Source: Maricaulis sp039978735
GTDB lineage: Bacteria > Pseudomonadota > Alphaproteobacteria > Caulobacterales > Maricaulaceae
Assembly (NCBI RefSeq): GCF_039978735.1
Contig: NZ_JBDWAS010000005.1
Coordinates: 1-64,000 of the forward strand
Reading direction: 5' to 3'
Length of the DNA stretch: 64,000 nucleotides
In this document: one piece after another, positions 1 to 7,076 of the stretch
Numbering within the stretch: position 1 is the first letter of the stretch
How the letters are laid out: every line of letters starts with the position of its first letter
Position numbers and translations under genes: made by a program
Notes under the pieces: generated by a model
The model's input: only the letters and a program-made list of their open reading frames with translations
Told to the model about the DNA's origin: nothing
The model's database searches: none

Positions 1-345
1 GCGTGGCCATCTGCGGGGACACCGGCAAAAAGCTCGACCGGCCCGTGCCTGCAGGTTTCGAGACGGTCCCGCAAGGGATCCGGGTAAATCTCCGCGTGCG
101 GGATGCCTCGGGCATCACCACCAAAGCTTCAAATCGGACACTCGATGTCCGCCGTGCATCCCGCACCCCTCTCATCGCTCCAGGGTTCTGCCCGTGGAGG
201 GTTTCGTGCTGGGTGCCATCACCACACACCGCTTTCCCCGGATTTATTCCGGGGTCTGGCGGCGTTTCAGGCGCAGGCTCAGCCGGGCCCCGGCACAAGG
301 CCGGGGAAAACAGAGAGAGTAAGGAGAGAAGAAAGGCTTGGAGCC
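1..345. other. Region without a convincing gene
   Basis: No frame here gives a recognisable protein; the open frames are GC-driven. There are two short GC-rich hairpins: CCCCGGA (236-242) pairs with TCCGGGG (248-254), and CCCCGG (288-293) pairs with CCGGGG (301-306). Neither is followed by a T-tract in either direction, so they look like intergenic REP-type stem-loops rather than terminators of the leftward thioesterase gene that ends at 346. Confidence 0.5.
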
Positions 346-831
346 TTACCCGGCCGCCTTTACCCGCCGGACCTGGCAGGTGGCGCTGGAGCGGGCGGCG
401 ATTTCGCCGGACGGGGTCCAGATCGTGCCCTCCATGAAAGCGACCCGGCCGCCGATCTTCGTGGCGACACCGCGGGCCCGGCAGGGCTCGACCGGCAGGG
501 GGGCAAAGAAGCTGGTCTTGATCTCCAGTGTCGGCACGCCGCACATGAAACGCTCGGACACCAGCACAGCCAGCGACATTACCTCGTCGAGCATGGCCGT
601 AACGATACCGCCCTGCACGGAGTTGCGCAGATTGGCGAGCTGTTGCGTGGGGTGGAAATCCGCCTCCAGCCAGCGTTCCTCGATCGAGAAGTCGGCCAGC
701 TGGAAGCCCAGCAGCTTGGAGGCGTAGGGATGGTTGGCGCGCTGGCCGAGATAGGCGCGGATTTCGTCCGCGCTCATCGGCTCGCGTGGCGTACCGGCCA
801 GATCCGGGGCGACCAGGTCGGAGCCCGACAT
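346..831 (-). CDS. PaaI-type hotdog-fold thioesterase
   Basis: This 161-residue protein fits a single hotdog domain of the PaaI/YbgC thioesterase superfamily, which hydrolyses acyl-CoA thioesters in the cytosol. The core reads LANLRNSVQGGIVTAMLDEV (about residues 66-85), resembling the conserved helix of PaaI enzymes (HGG.ia.l.D), followed by the strands ...TLEIKTSFFAPLP. The ATG at 831 overlaps the stop of the upstream sspB gene (ATGA), so the two are probably co-transcribed; a GTG one codon earlier is possible. The substrate cannot be told from sequence. Confidence 0.8.
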   Translation of the reverse strand: MSGSDLVAPDLAGTPREPMSADEIRAYLGQRANHPYASKLLGFQLADFSIEERWLEADFHPTQQLANLRNSVQGGIVTAMLDEVMSLAVLVSERFMCGVPTLEIKTSFFAPLPVEPCRARGVATKIGGRVAFMEGTIWTPSGEIAARSSATCQVRRVKAAG

Positions 832-1328
832 CACTTCTTGCGGAAGCTGTCCAGCGAGACGACTTCGGCGCCGTCGCCGCCGGGGGCCTTCTTCTCGCCC
901 TTGCCGGCTTTGCCGCCGGCAGCCGCCTCGGGCTTTTCGGCCGGGGCGGCCTCTGTCTCGTCCTCGGCCGGGTCCTGCTCGAACTGCAGGTGGAAACCGA
1001 CGCTGGGATCGTGGAAGCGCGAAATCGCCGAATAGGGCATTTTCAGGTATTTCGGTACGCCGGAGAATTTCAGCGTCACCTCGAAACCCGTCTCCGTGAC
1101 GTCGAGGTCCCAGAACTGGTGTTCCAGCACGATCGTCATCTCTTCGGGGTATTTTTCCAGCAGGGTCGGATCGATATCCACACCCGGCGCCTGGGTGCGG
1201 AAAGTGATGTAGAAGTGATGCTGTCCGGGCAGCCCGCCGGGGCCGGCCGCTTTCAGCAGAGCCTGACGGACCACGCCGCGAAGCGCGTCCTGCGCCATCA
1301 AGTCATAGCGCATCAGGTCCTTGGCCAT
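831..1328 (-). CDS. sspB: SspB, ClpXP adaptor for tmRNA-tagged proteins
   Basis: 165 residues, matching alphaproteobacterial SspB (stringent starvation protein B family). The adaptor delivers ssrA-tagged proteins to the ClpXP protease. The N-terminus MAKDLMRYDLMAQDALRGVV, the HHFYITFRT strand and the YPEEMTIVLEHQFWDL segment form the tag-binding fold (residues about 5-125). The acidic, Ala/Pro/Lys-rich tail (about 126-165) is the usual flexible linker and ends in a short basic ClpX-contact segment (VVSLDSFRKK). It sits about 150 bp downstream of the tmRNA gene on the same strand, so tag source and tag reader are neighbours. It is unrelated to the phosphorothioation gene also called sspB at 7077-8015. 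Confidence 0.93.
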   Translation of the reverse strand: MAKDLMRYDLMAQDALRGVVRQALLKAAGPGGLPGQHHFYITFRTQAPGVDIDPTLLEKYPEEMTIVLEHQFWDLDVTETGFEVTLKFSGVPKYLKMPYSAISRFHDPSVGFHLQFEQDPAEDETEAAPAEKPEAAAGGKAGKGEKKAPGGDGAEVVSLDSFRKK

Positions 1329-1479
1329 GTCGATCTCCCCCGATCACCCTGTCGAAAAAAGGGTACCCCAAGCCCGGGGCAGGTCAACGGATATCGGCGG
1401 CTGGACTGCAGATGGAGCCGCGGCGTGGTGAAGGATGGCCTAACCCGCCTGCGGGCGCCGTGTGTGAATGTCTGTATGG

Positions 1480-1855
1480 GGATAAGTGGAGGCTTCTGTT
1501 GCCAGGCGCCTCCGAGCCCCGCCTGGACCGGCTAAAGGGTCCAGGACTTTAAAGCGAGATTACCCGCGCTGACTACGCAGCGAGAGCGACCTCTTCAGCA
1601 AAGTTGTCGTTGGCAACTTTCATAAGCGAGCCTGTAACGGGCCTCACCCGGGCGAAAGCAATCCCCTTTACCCGTCCGTCGATCCTGTTTCGGCCCCATG
1701 CCATTCCGCCCACTTGCTGAAGGTGGTGCGGGGAAGGATATGGTGGAGCCGCCGGGTACTGCCCCCGGGTCCGGTCCGGTTATTACGAGCGCGTTTATCG
1801 CCATAGTCGGCAAGCCGACACTCGGGAATATAGGCAGGAAATGTGGCGAGTTGAA
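1480..1855 (-). ncRNA. ssrA: Two-piece (circularly permuted) tmRNA
   Basis: tmRNA rescues stalled ribosomes and adds a degradation tag. On the minus strand the gene is permuted. First comes the acceptor 3' half, ending in CGGCTCC-ACCA (1751-1741). A 43-nt intervening piece (1740-1698) follows. The coding piece then begins with GGGGCCG (1697-1691), which pairs with CGGCTCC and includes the G-U pair that marks alanine tRNA-like ends. The classic GGATCGACGG D-loop region follows, then the tag frame at 1614-1573 (ANDNFAEEVALAA, stop TAG) and GC-rich hairpins to about 1480. This arrangement is typical of alphaproteobacteria. The two outer ends are estimates. Confidence 0.93.
1573..1614 (-). other. 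tmRNA proteolysis tag reading frame
   Basis: Resume codon GCC at 1614-1612, then thirteen codons giving ANDNFAEEVALAA and stop TAG (1575-1573). It closely resembles the Caulobacter tag. The final ALAA is the ClpX-recognition end, and the AND-N start is the SspB-binding part, consistent with the sspB gene next door. Confidence 0.93.
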
Positions 1856-1875
1856 GGGGCGGCTGCGGTTGCGGC

Positions 1876-2934
1876 TCAGCCCGCGCTGACACGCAGCAGC
1901 GCCACGGTGAGGATGCCCATGGAAGCGAGATAGCCCGTCAGCAGCACCGGAAACCGCAAGGCCAGGCCCACCATGCTTGCCTTGTAGAAGCGGCGTTCCT
2001 GCCACAGGCTCAACACAAACATGCCGGCCAGAAGAAAGCTCAGCGGAACGCCTCTTTGCAGCCCGGCCGGGATCTGCAGTGCCAGCGCCAGGAGCAGGAG
2101 GAGGGGGATCATCGCCGTGTGCCAGTAGAAGGAATAGACGATGTGCTCGACGATCTTTCGCCGTGGATGAAGGAGCAGGTTGAGCGCCGCGAAGACCAGC
2201 ACCATGGCGATGAAGGACTGGCTGAGAATGGCGCTGACCCGGTCCTCGAAACTGCCGGGCCTGCGGATCACCTCGATAAAGACCGGCGCAAACCAGCCCC
2301 AGCCGAACTCCTGCATCAGCGTGTGATAACAGGCCGCGTCCTCGCTGCGCAGAACGCGGCCCGGCGGCGTTTCGCCCCGCATGAAGGTGCCGATCATGAA
2401 GGTCGTGCCGCGGGCGTGGATCAGCATGCCGCTTGCGTCGAACTCGTCCGGACCCGGCAGGACGCCGCACGTAAAGCCGCTCGGAATGCCGGACTCCCGG
2501 ACGAGCCTGTCGAGATTCTCTGCCTGTTCGCGCCGCTCGGCCGTCCATTCGGGCGTCTGGGCCCGGATCTCCGCCTCGCTGGGCGAAAACGCCACGCCGA
2601 ACACGCGGATGCCTGCCAGCGCGAGCACCGCGAAGAAGGCGACAACCATGATCAGATAGAGCCGGATCGGCGGTGTCAGACCCGCCCGCTTGCCGCCGAC
2701 ATAGTCGGCTGCGACCTGTCCGGGACGGGTGTAAAGATGGCGAAGCGTGGTCAGAAGCCGGCCGTCCCAGGCGAAAAGACCGTCGAAATACTCGGCCAGA
2801 AGGGAGACGGCGGGACGCCGGATATCGGTCGTGGACTGGCCGCAGGATGGACAGAAACGGTCATCCGTGACCGCACCGCAATTGGTGCAGCGCGACGGGT
2901 CTGTGTCACCATTGCCGCCCGGTCGGTCTGTCAC
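1876..2934 (-). CDS. DUF3667 membrane protein with N-terminal zinc ribbon
   Basis: 352 residues. It starts with a short zinc-ribbon (C-x2-C near residue 16 and C-x2-C, FCPSCGQ, near 28), followed by the DUF3667 pattern (LLTTLRHLYTRPGQVAADYV). About five membrane helices follow, the last ending at the C-terminus, with a soluble loop (about residues 125-205) after the first helix. I chose the GTG at 2934 because AGGAGG lies 10 bases upstream; longer frames to 3096 run into the terminator at 3024-3055. The function of the family is unknown. It is chromosomal, just outside the island, on the same strand as the tmRNA. Confidence 0.75.
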   Translation of the reverse strand: MTDRPGGNGDTDPSRCTNCGAVTDDRFCPSCGQSTTDIRRPAVSLLAEYFDGLFAWDGRLLTTLRHLYTRPGQVAADYVGGKRAGLTPPIRLYLIMVVAFFAVLALAGIRVFGVAFSPSEAEIRAQTPEWTAERREQAENLDRLVRESGIPSGFTCGVLPGPDEFDASGMLIHARGTTFMIGTFMRGETPPGRVLRSEDAACYHTLMQEFGWGWFAPVFIEVIRRPGSFEDRVSAILSQSFIAMVLVFAALNLLLHPRRKIVEHIVYSFYWHTAMIPLLLLLALALQIPAGLQRGVPLSFLLAGMFVLSLWQERRFYKASMVGLALRFPVLLTGYLASMGILTVALLRVSAG

Positions 2935-3023
2935 GTTGCCCGTGCCTCCTGCAGTCCCGGCCAAGCGACAATCAGGACGTGGAATGCTCTCGCGGGTCAA
3001 GCGGTCTGGTATGCGGATAAAAT

Positions 3024-3055
3024 AAGGGCGCTGCCGGAAAACCGGCAGCGCCCTT
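3024..3055 (-). terminator. Rho-independent terminator of the displaced VOC gene tail
   Basis: A perfect 14-bp stem (AAGGGCGCTGCCGG / CCGGCAGCGCCCTT) with an AAAA loop on the plus strand. Read leftward it is followed by ATTTTATCC, a T-rich run, so it terminates minus-strand transcripts. It lies 22 bases past the stop at 3077-3079 of a minus-strand coding tail that has no gene body of its own, which fits a displaced native 3' end. Confidence 0.8.
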
Positions 3056-3076
3056 GATCCATCCACCCGGCAGCCG

Positions 3077-3115
3077 TCAGCCCATCGTGAACACATTGGT
3101 CGGGTGCAGCTTGTT
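3077..3115 (-). repeat. Left island junction (att) with displaced VOC 3' tail
   Basis: Direct repeat GAACACATT at 3089-3097 matches 34895-34903 at the right junction; CAGCTTGTT (3107-3115 and 34904-34912) is also shared. On the minus strand the sequence left of the repeat reads on as codons T-M-G-stop. Joined to the VOC body at the right end it would give DPDGNKLNVFTMG, a normal VOC C-terminus. A terminator follows at once. The exact crossover base cannot be fixed from one strain. Confidence 0.65.
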
Positions 3116-3179
3116 TCCTGGTCCGGGAATAACCTTCAGAATTCCAAATCCGGAGGCAGCCAGCATTCCTCGCAACGGC

Positions 3180-3605
3180 TTGTCCAACCTCTTGTTCGTG
3201 AAGCGGAAGACGCTTCAGCTTTCCAAGAAGGCCGTCGCCGGGAAGCTCGGTGTCCATGTCGAGGTGGTCGGGCAGTGGGAACGCGGCGAGCATCTGCCGC
3301 GGGTCAAATACGTCCCTGCGCTCGTTGACTTCCTGGGCGATGATCGCTGGCTGCCAAGCGATACATTCTCTGATCGATTGTATCGCTTCCGGGCAATGCG
3401 CGGCTGGTCTCAGGAAAAACTTGGCACTTGGCTTGGCGTCGATGGACGAACCGTCGGCCGCTGGGAAGACGGAGCGCCGCTGCCGGAGAAGCGGCGACGT
3501 GATTTTGATCGTCGCATGATGGAGGCGAGCGATCAGGAGCGACGGTCACGCATCGAGAAGAATGTGACGCCAAGAGCGGCCGCCTCGAATAGTGCCAGCG
3601 AGTAG
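3180..3605 (+). CDS. Tandem XRE-type helix-turn-helix protein
   Basis: 141 residues with two HTH_XRE units: LSKKAVAGKLGVHVEVVGQWERG (first) and WSQEKLGTWLGVDGRTVGRWEDG (second), joined by a LPRVKYVPALVDFLG linker. Related proteins repeat this repressor-like DNA-binding fold. The start is unsure: TTG at 3180 gives a natural N-terminus (MSNLLFVKRKTLQ); TTG 3195 or GTG 3198 are alternatives. The open frame continues upstream through the island junction. In an excised circle it would be in frame with the integrase gene. Its 3' end overlaps the convergent RuvC-like gene by 73 bases. Confidence 0.6.
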   Translation: MSNLLFVKRKTLQLSKKAVAGKLGVHVEVVGQWERGEHLPRVKYVPALVDFLGDDRWLPSDTFSDRLYRFRAMRGWSQEKLGTWLGVDGRTVGRWEDGAPLPEKRRRDFDRRMMEASDQERRSRIEKNVTPRAAASNSASE

Positions 3606-4042
3606 TGCTCGCTTTCCCATGGGCGGCGTTTCTTGGGCAGGCGGGAGGAAAGCTCCGGATAGATGTTGCAGACAGCGGACGCGATGTCGTCTTTCGAGCT
3701 GATGCCATAGACACAGAAACGCTGCCGCACCGTCAGCCGGGAAATCTGGACAACCGCATGCCCATCACCACTGGCGTCCTGTGCGAGCAAGCGGAGAAGT
3801 GCGCGGATTCGGGCGCGGCGTGTTGATCGCGGTGCATCGCCGTCCTCGAGTAGGACATGCTTTGGCTTGAAGCCTCGGATCAGCGTACGGGCAACACACC
3901 GGCAGTGTTGATTTTTGTCTACCCTCGCTTCGTGTCCGCCCCAATCCAGCAGTCGCCGGTCGGCGTCGAACGCTACAAAATAGAGCCCTTTCGAACTGGG
4001 CTCTATGGCAAGTACATGCGCTATATATCGGCCGTTGCTCAA
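3533..4042 (-). CDS. RuvC-like RNase H-fold protein
   Basis: 169 residues. The layout resembles RuvC/RNase H-fold nucleases: a first strand with an acidic residue (VLAIEPSSKGLYFVAFD, E14), a second acidic strand (HVLLEDGD, E66-D67), and a C-terminal helix with E145 before ALFEAAALG. A basic region, SSRLPKKRRPWES, precedes that helix. The first catalytic Asp of RuvC is Glu here, so activity is not certain. The TTG start overlaps the stop of the XRE gene upstream (TTGA), so the two are translationally coupled. A role in processing or resolving island DNA is inference only. Confidence 0.5.
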   Translation of the reverse strand: MSNGRYIAHVLAIEPSSKGLYFVAFDADRRLLDWGGHEARVDKNQHCRCVARTLIRGFKPKHVLLEDGDAPRSTRRARIRALLRLLAQDASGDGHAVVQISRLTVRQRFCVYGISSKDDIASAVCNIYPELSSRLPKKRRPWESEHYSLALFEAAALGVTFFSMRDRRS

Positions 4043-4383
4043 GGTGATGAGCCGTCCAGGCGGCTACAGAGGGACCGGATAAATTCGACCTTGGCAGGCG
4101 GGTGCCGATCAGGCGTGTTGTTGCAGCGCTTCAATAATTTTACGGCGCGCGCATGGGTTCGGCGTCGAAGATCTATCGTTGTGTCGGGCAGGAGTTTCGC
4201 GGCGGGAATATCGAAAATCAGTTCGTACGAGATGAGTGTCAGTGTGTCCGGGCGTACAAGTCCGCGTTCAAATCGTGAGATCGTGCTAAAGCTGGTTCCG
4301 ACCAGTTGGGCAAGTTCGGCCTGGTCGAGCCCGCCACGCCGGCGGCAGGCTTTGAGCCGAATAGCATTGGCATCAAACATCAT
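4039..4383 (-). CDS. XRE-family transcriptional regulator
   Basis: 114 residues with one HTH_XRE domain near the N-terminus (RRRGGLDQAELAQLVGTSFS then TISRFERG, about residues 12-39). I start at the paired ATGs (4383/4380); a longer frame reaches 4410. The perfect 14-5-14 inverted repeat at 4452-4484 lies about 70 bases upstream. Since the same motif recurs before other island genes, this protein is the best candidate for the repressor that binds it. It is coupled to the RuvC-like gene downstream. Confidence 0.75.
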   Translation of the reverse strand: MMFDANAIRLKACRRRGGLDQAELAQLVGTSFSTISRFERGLVRPDTLTLISYELIFDIPAAKLLPDTTIDLRRRTHARAVKLLKRCNNTPDRHPPAKVEFIRSLCSRLDGSSP

Positions 4384-4451
4384 TTGAAAGCACCGCGCCG
4401 TTAGCAGCACGGTGCGTGTCTATTTTGGCATGTTTGGCGCGCATGCGCAGA

Positions 4452-4484
4452 CGTGGGCATTTGCAGACTGTGCAAATGCCCACG
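4452..4484. promoter_or_regulatory. Perfect inverted repeat, island-wide operator copy A
   Basis: CGTGGGCATTTGCA (4452-4465), spacer GACTG, TGCAAATGCCCACG (4471-4484): 14-bp arms with no mismatch. It lies between the divergent XRE gene (4383) and the hypothetical gene at 4572. Related copies are at 16576-16608, 18142-18174 and, as a half-site, 18725-18742. Confidence 0.8.
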
Positions 4485-4571
4485 CCGTGACACGGTGCGA
4501 ATGATGCGGGCTAAACTGATGGTTCGAATTTGCTTTATCATCAGGGAAGTTCGCATCGATAGGAGACTCTT

Positions 4572-5717
4572 GTGCCGACAAGGCAGGCAGTTACGGTAAA
4601 CCGCGAAGAACTCTACGATCTGGTCTGGTCACAGCCCATGCTCCACGCCGCCAAGCAGTTCGGCATCAGCGGCAATGGCTTGGCCAAGATTTGCAAGCGG
4701 CTCGAAATTCCCTATCCGCCGCGCGGCTATTGGGCGCAAGTTCAGGCGGGGAAGAAGCCGAAGAAGGCGCCGCTACGTGCGGCAGGCGCCAGGACTCCAG
4801 AAGCGACCGTCATCCGGCCAACACCATCACCGGCTCCTCCCCGACCTGATCCCATTGGAGATGCCGTAAGGGCGGCGGAAGACATTCCCGAGGTCCCAGT
4901 CCCGGCGGACTTGCGCCGGTCGCACCCGATTGTGGCGGCATGGGTGGAGGAAGACCAGCGACGGCGTCGGGAATCGCGCCACAATAGCTGGTCGGTTCAT
5001 ACCCCGACGACCGACCTCGACAAGCGGATATGGCGCATCAAAAGCGCGCTGTTCAAGGTGCTTGAAAAGCGCGGTCATGAAATCGAGCACGAGCGCGGTC
5101 GCCCGCGCGTACTGTGGTTCGTCATCGACAGCGAGCGCATCAATTTCTCGCTCTACGAGCGAGTGCGGCACCGGAAGGAGCGGCTGACCGCCGAAGAACG
5201 GCGAAACCGTGAAAGCTGGCTGAGCCAGACATGGAAACAATGGACCGAACCCACAGGTCTGCTCAAGTTTTCCGCCCATGCCGAGATAATGGGCAAGCAC
5301 CGCCAAAAGGAATGGGAAGAGAAGGAGGGCGCTCCTATCGAGGGCCGGCTTGGAAAGATTGTGATCGCTCTGGAGGCGATGGCAGTCCTAGCTGCCGAAG
5401 AGCGCGCGCGGCGCGCCGAACAGGAACGTATCCGCCGCGAGGAGGAGCACCGTCATTATCTTGCCCGGCGCGCTCGTGAGCATGACCAGAAGCGGTGGAA
5501 CCGCTTCCGCCAAATGGCGACGGACTGGGAGGAATGCGACCGCCTGCGGCGCTTCATAGCTGTCCTCGAATCCGAAGCGGTCGCACTGGTGGAACCATCG
5601 CCACAGCTGGAAGAGCGTATTGCTTGGGCACGGGCGCGGCTAAACGCGATGGATCCGATGGCAGAAGGTGCAACTGGTGTTGCTGCCAGGATCGAGGCCG
5701 TGAGCGAATGGGACTAA
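4572..5717 (+). CDS. Hypothetical protein with HTH-like N-terminus and charged coiled coil
   Basis: 381 residues from GTG 4572, with AGGAGA just upstream. The N-terminus (VNREELYDLVWSQPMLHAAK, then FGISGNGLAKICKRLEIPYP) looks like a helix-turn-helix followed by the short motif PPRGYWAQVQAGKK. The middle is Pro-rich. The C-terminal half is helical and very rich in Glu/Arg (about residues 270-310, EERARRAEQERIRREEEHRH), a likely coiled coil. I believe this type of protein occurs in other alphaproteobacterial islands, but I know no function. It shares its upstream region with the XRE gene and operator copy A. Confidence 0.65.
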   Translation: MPTRQAVTVNREELYDLVWSQPMLHAAKQFGISGNGLAKICKRLEIPYPPRGYWAQVQAGKKPKKAPLRAAGARTPEATVIRPTPSPAPPRPDPIGDAVRAAEDIPEVPVPADLRRSHPIVAAWVEEDQRRRRESRHNSWSVHTPTTDLDKRIWRIKSALFKVLEKRGHEIEHERGRPRVLWFVIDSERINFSLYERVRHRKERLTAEERRNRESWLSQTWKQWTEPTGLLKFSAHAEIMGKHRQKEWEEKEGAPIEGRLGKIVIALEAMAVLAAEERARRAEQERIRREEEHRHYLARRAREHDQKRWNRFRQMATDWEECDRLRRFIAVLESEAVALVEPSPQLEERIAWARARLNAMDPMAEGATGVAARIEAVSEWD

Positions 5718-5785
5718 CACGGTCTTGTACAGCACCGTCTTGTCTAACCACTTTGCGAAGTGCAATCGCAATTCGGCACTATCTA

Positions 5786-6937
5786 TCAGCTATCGGCGGC
5801 GTCAATCGCGTTTATGATCAACTCCACGGCTTGATCGATCTCAGCTCTTGTTGTGGGCAAACCAACCGATAACCGAACGCAGCTTCGCGCCTCTTGTGGT
5901 TGAAGGCCGATCGTCAGCAACACGTGAGAGGGACCCTCTGCGCCGGATGCGCACGCTGATCCAGTGGAGGCCGAGAGACCCGGCTGTAGCTCTGCAAGAA
6001 GAGTCTGAGCGTCCACCCCTGGGATCATCACGTTCAAATTCCCCGCGTGCCGTCTGTCGCTGCCCACGAGTTCCAAATTTGGTATTGCAGAGGATAATCC
6101 TTCGAACAGCAATTTTGACATAGCCGCAAGATGCTCGATATTTTTGCTAAGGTGTTCTTGAGCTTCTTCCAGTGCGGCAGAAAACCCTACCACCAACGGG
6201 GTGGGGACCGTTCCTCCTCTCAGGCCGCCCTGCTGCCCGCCTCCAGGAACGAGCGGGGTAAGATGAGACAGAGTTTCCCAGCGACCACACAGGGCGCCTA
6301 CACCCTTTGGGCCATAGCATTTGTGAGATGACAGGCTAACTAAGTGTGCGTGGCTTAGCACGTGCTTGAAACTTGTCACAGCTGTCGCTTGGGAAGCATC
6401 GGAGTGAAGGGTGGCATCAAACCTGTCCGCTATTGCAGCAATTTCGGCGATGTCCTCGATGGTTCCGATCTCGCCATTTACGAGACCTATGGACAACAAT
6501 GCGGCACCCTCTTGCAGACGTCCTATTAGCTCCTCTCGATCAACCCGCCCGCCGCGATCGACTTTCAGGACGGTGCGATGGGCTCCGAACATCCGCTCAG
6601 CCTGCTTTGCGGCTTCCAGAACCGATTTGTGCTCTGCGGCACCCACCAATATCCGTGCTGCTGTGCCTTGCTCGTAGGCGGATATCGCATATCCAAGAAT
6701 CGCTAGAGCGTTCGCTTCCGTCGCTCCAGACGTAAAAACAACTTCGTCCTCGCCTATGGCCAGCCGAGAGGCGATTCTCGAACTCGCTTCCCGCACAGCT
6801 TCAGTTGCGGCCCACCCTGCCGAGTGTTCCCGGGAATGAGGATTGCCATAGTGTTCTGCCCAATATGGCTCCATAGCTCTTAGGGCCGTGGATGAGGTGG
6901 GCGTGGACGACTGGTAGTCTAAATATATGTTTTTCAT
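5786..6937 (-). CDS. sspA: SspA-type cysteine desulfurase (DNA phosphorothioation)
   Basis: 383 residues, a class V aminotransferase of the IscS/NifS/DndA type. It takes sulfur from cysteine for insertion into the DNA backbone. The N-terminus IYLDYQSSTPTS is typical. The PLP lysine is K206 in SSHKCYGPKG, and the catalytic cysteine is C329 in STGSACASG. The full family length is kept. It is divergent from sspB-sspC-sspD across a 139-bp shared promoter region. Being beside a DUF4007 gene, an ATPase gene and a PP-loop gene, it is the sulfur donor of that system rather than an Fe-S housekeeping enzyme. Confidence 0.93.
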   Translation of the reverse strand: MKNIYLDYQSSTPTSSTALRAMEPYWAEHYGNPHSREHSAGWAATEAVREASSRIASRLAIGEDEVVFTSGATEANALAILGYAISAYEQGTAARILVGAAEHKSVLEAAKQAERMFGAHRTVLKVDRGGRVDREELIGRLQEGAALLSIGLVNGEIGTIEDIAEIAAIADRFDATLHSDASQATAVTSFKHVLSHAHLVSLSSHKCYGPKGVGALCGRWETLSHLTPLVPGGGQQGGLRGGTVPTPLVVGFSAALEEAQEHLSKNIEHLAAMSKLLFEGLSSAIPNLELVGSDRRHAGNLNVMIPGVDAQTLLAELQPGLSASTGSACASGAEGPSHVLLTIGLQPQEARSCVRLSVGLPTTRAEIDQAVELIINAIDAADS

Positions 6938-7076
6938 AACATTATTCCTGAGGACCTCAGCTCACCCGTCGCGTCAGCCTTCCATTGCTCGAGCCTGGAA
7001 GATACCTCCAGTTCTTAATTGACCTTAGCCGGGGCGGCTCCTAAGGTCGACCTGGAACTAATCTCCAGGTAGTACT
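6938..7076. promoter_or_regulatory. Divergent sspA / sspBCD promoter region with stacked inverted repeats
   Basis: This 139-bp region contains several dyads. CTGAGG-A-CCTCAG is at 6948-6960. CCTGGA-N7-TCCAG is at 6994-7011, and the same motif returns as ACCTGGA-N7-TCCAGGT at 7050-7070. GACCTTAG (7021-7028) pairs with CTAAGGTC (7041-7048). The two CCTGGA-N7-TCCAG copies share arms and 7-bp spacing, so they look like two binding sites of one dimeric regulator; the last lies 7 bases before the sspB start. Confidence 0.65.

Noticed and set aside
236..306. GC-rich hairpins as a terminator for the thioesterase gene
   Set aside because: No T-run follows in the leftward direction; kept only as REP-like stem-loops.
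103..1035. Plus-strand frame of 310 codons over the thioesterase/sspB region
   Set aside because: It is antisense to two recognised genes and looks like a GC-driven shadow.
1595..2548. Long minus-strand open frame of 317 codons
   Set aside because: It covers the tmRNA and is antiphase to the DUF3667 gene; the translation is Arg/Gly/Pro-rich without motifs.
2056..3057. 333-codon plus-strand frame opposite the DUF3667 gene
   Set aside because: Its translation is charged and repetitive, with no domain; the minus strand has membrane helices and a zinc ribbon.
3107..3115. CAGCTTGTT as the crossover core instead of GAACACATT
   Set aside because: Crossing over here would give a VOC tail GNKLHPTNVFTMG with three extra residues; the GAACACATT model gives the more usual end. 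Not excluded.
3054..3179. Treating the region upstream of the tandem-HTH gene as its true N-terminus
   Set aside because: It spans the terminator and the island junction, so in the integrated state it is unlikely to be translated from 3054; it may matter only in the circular form.
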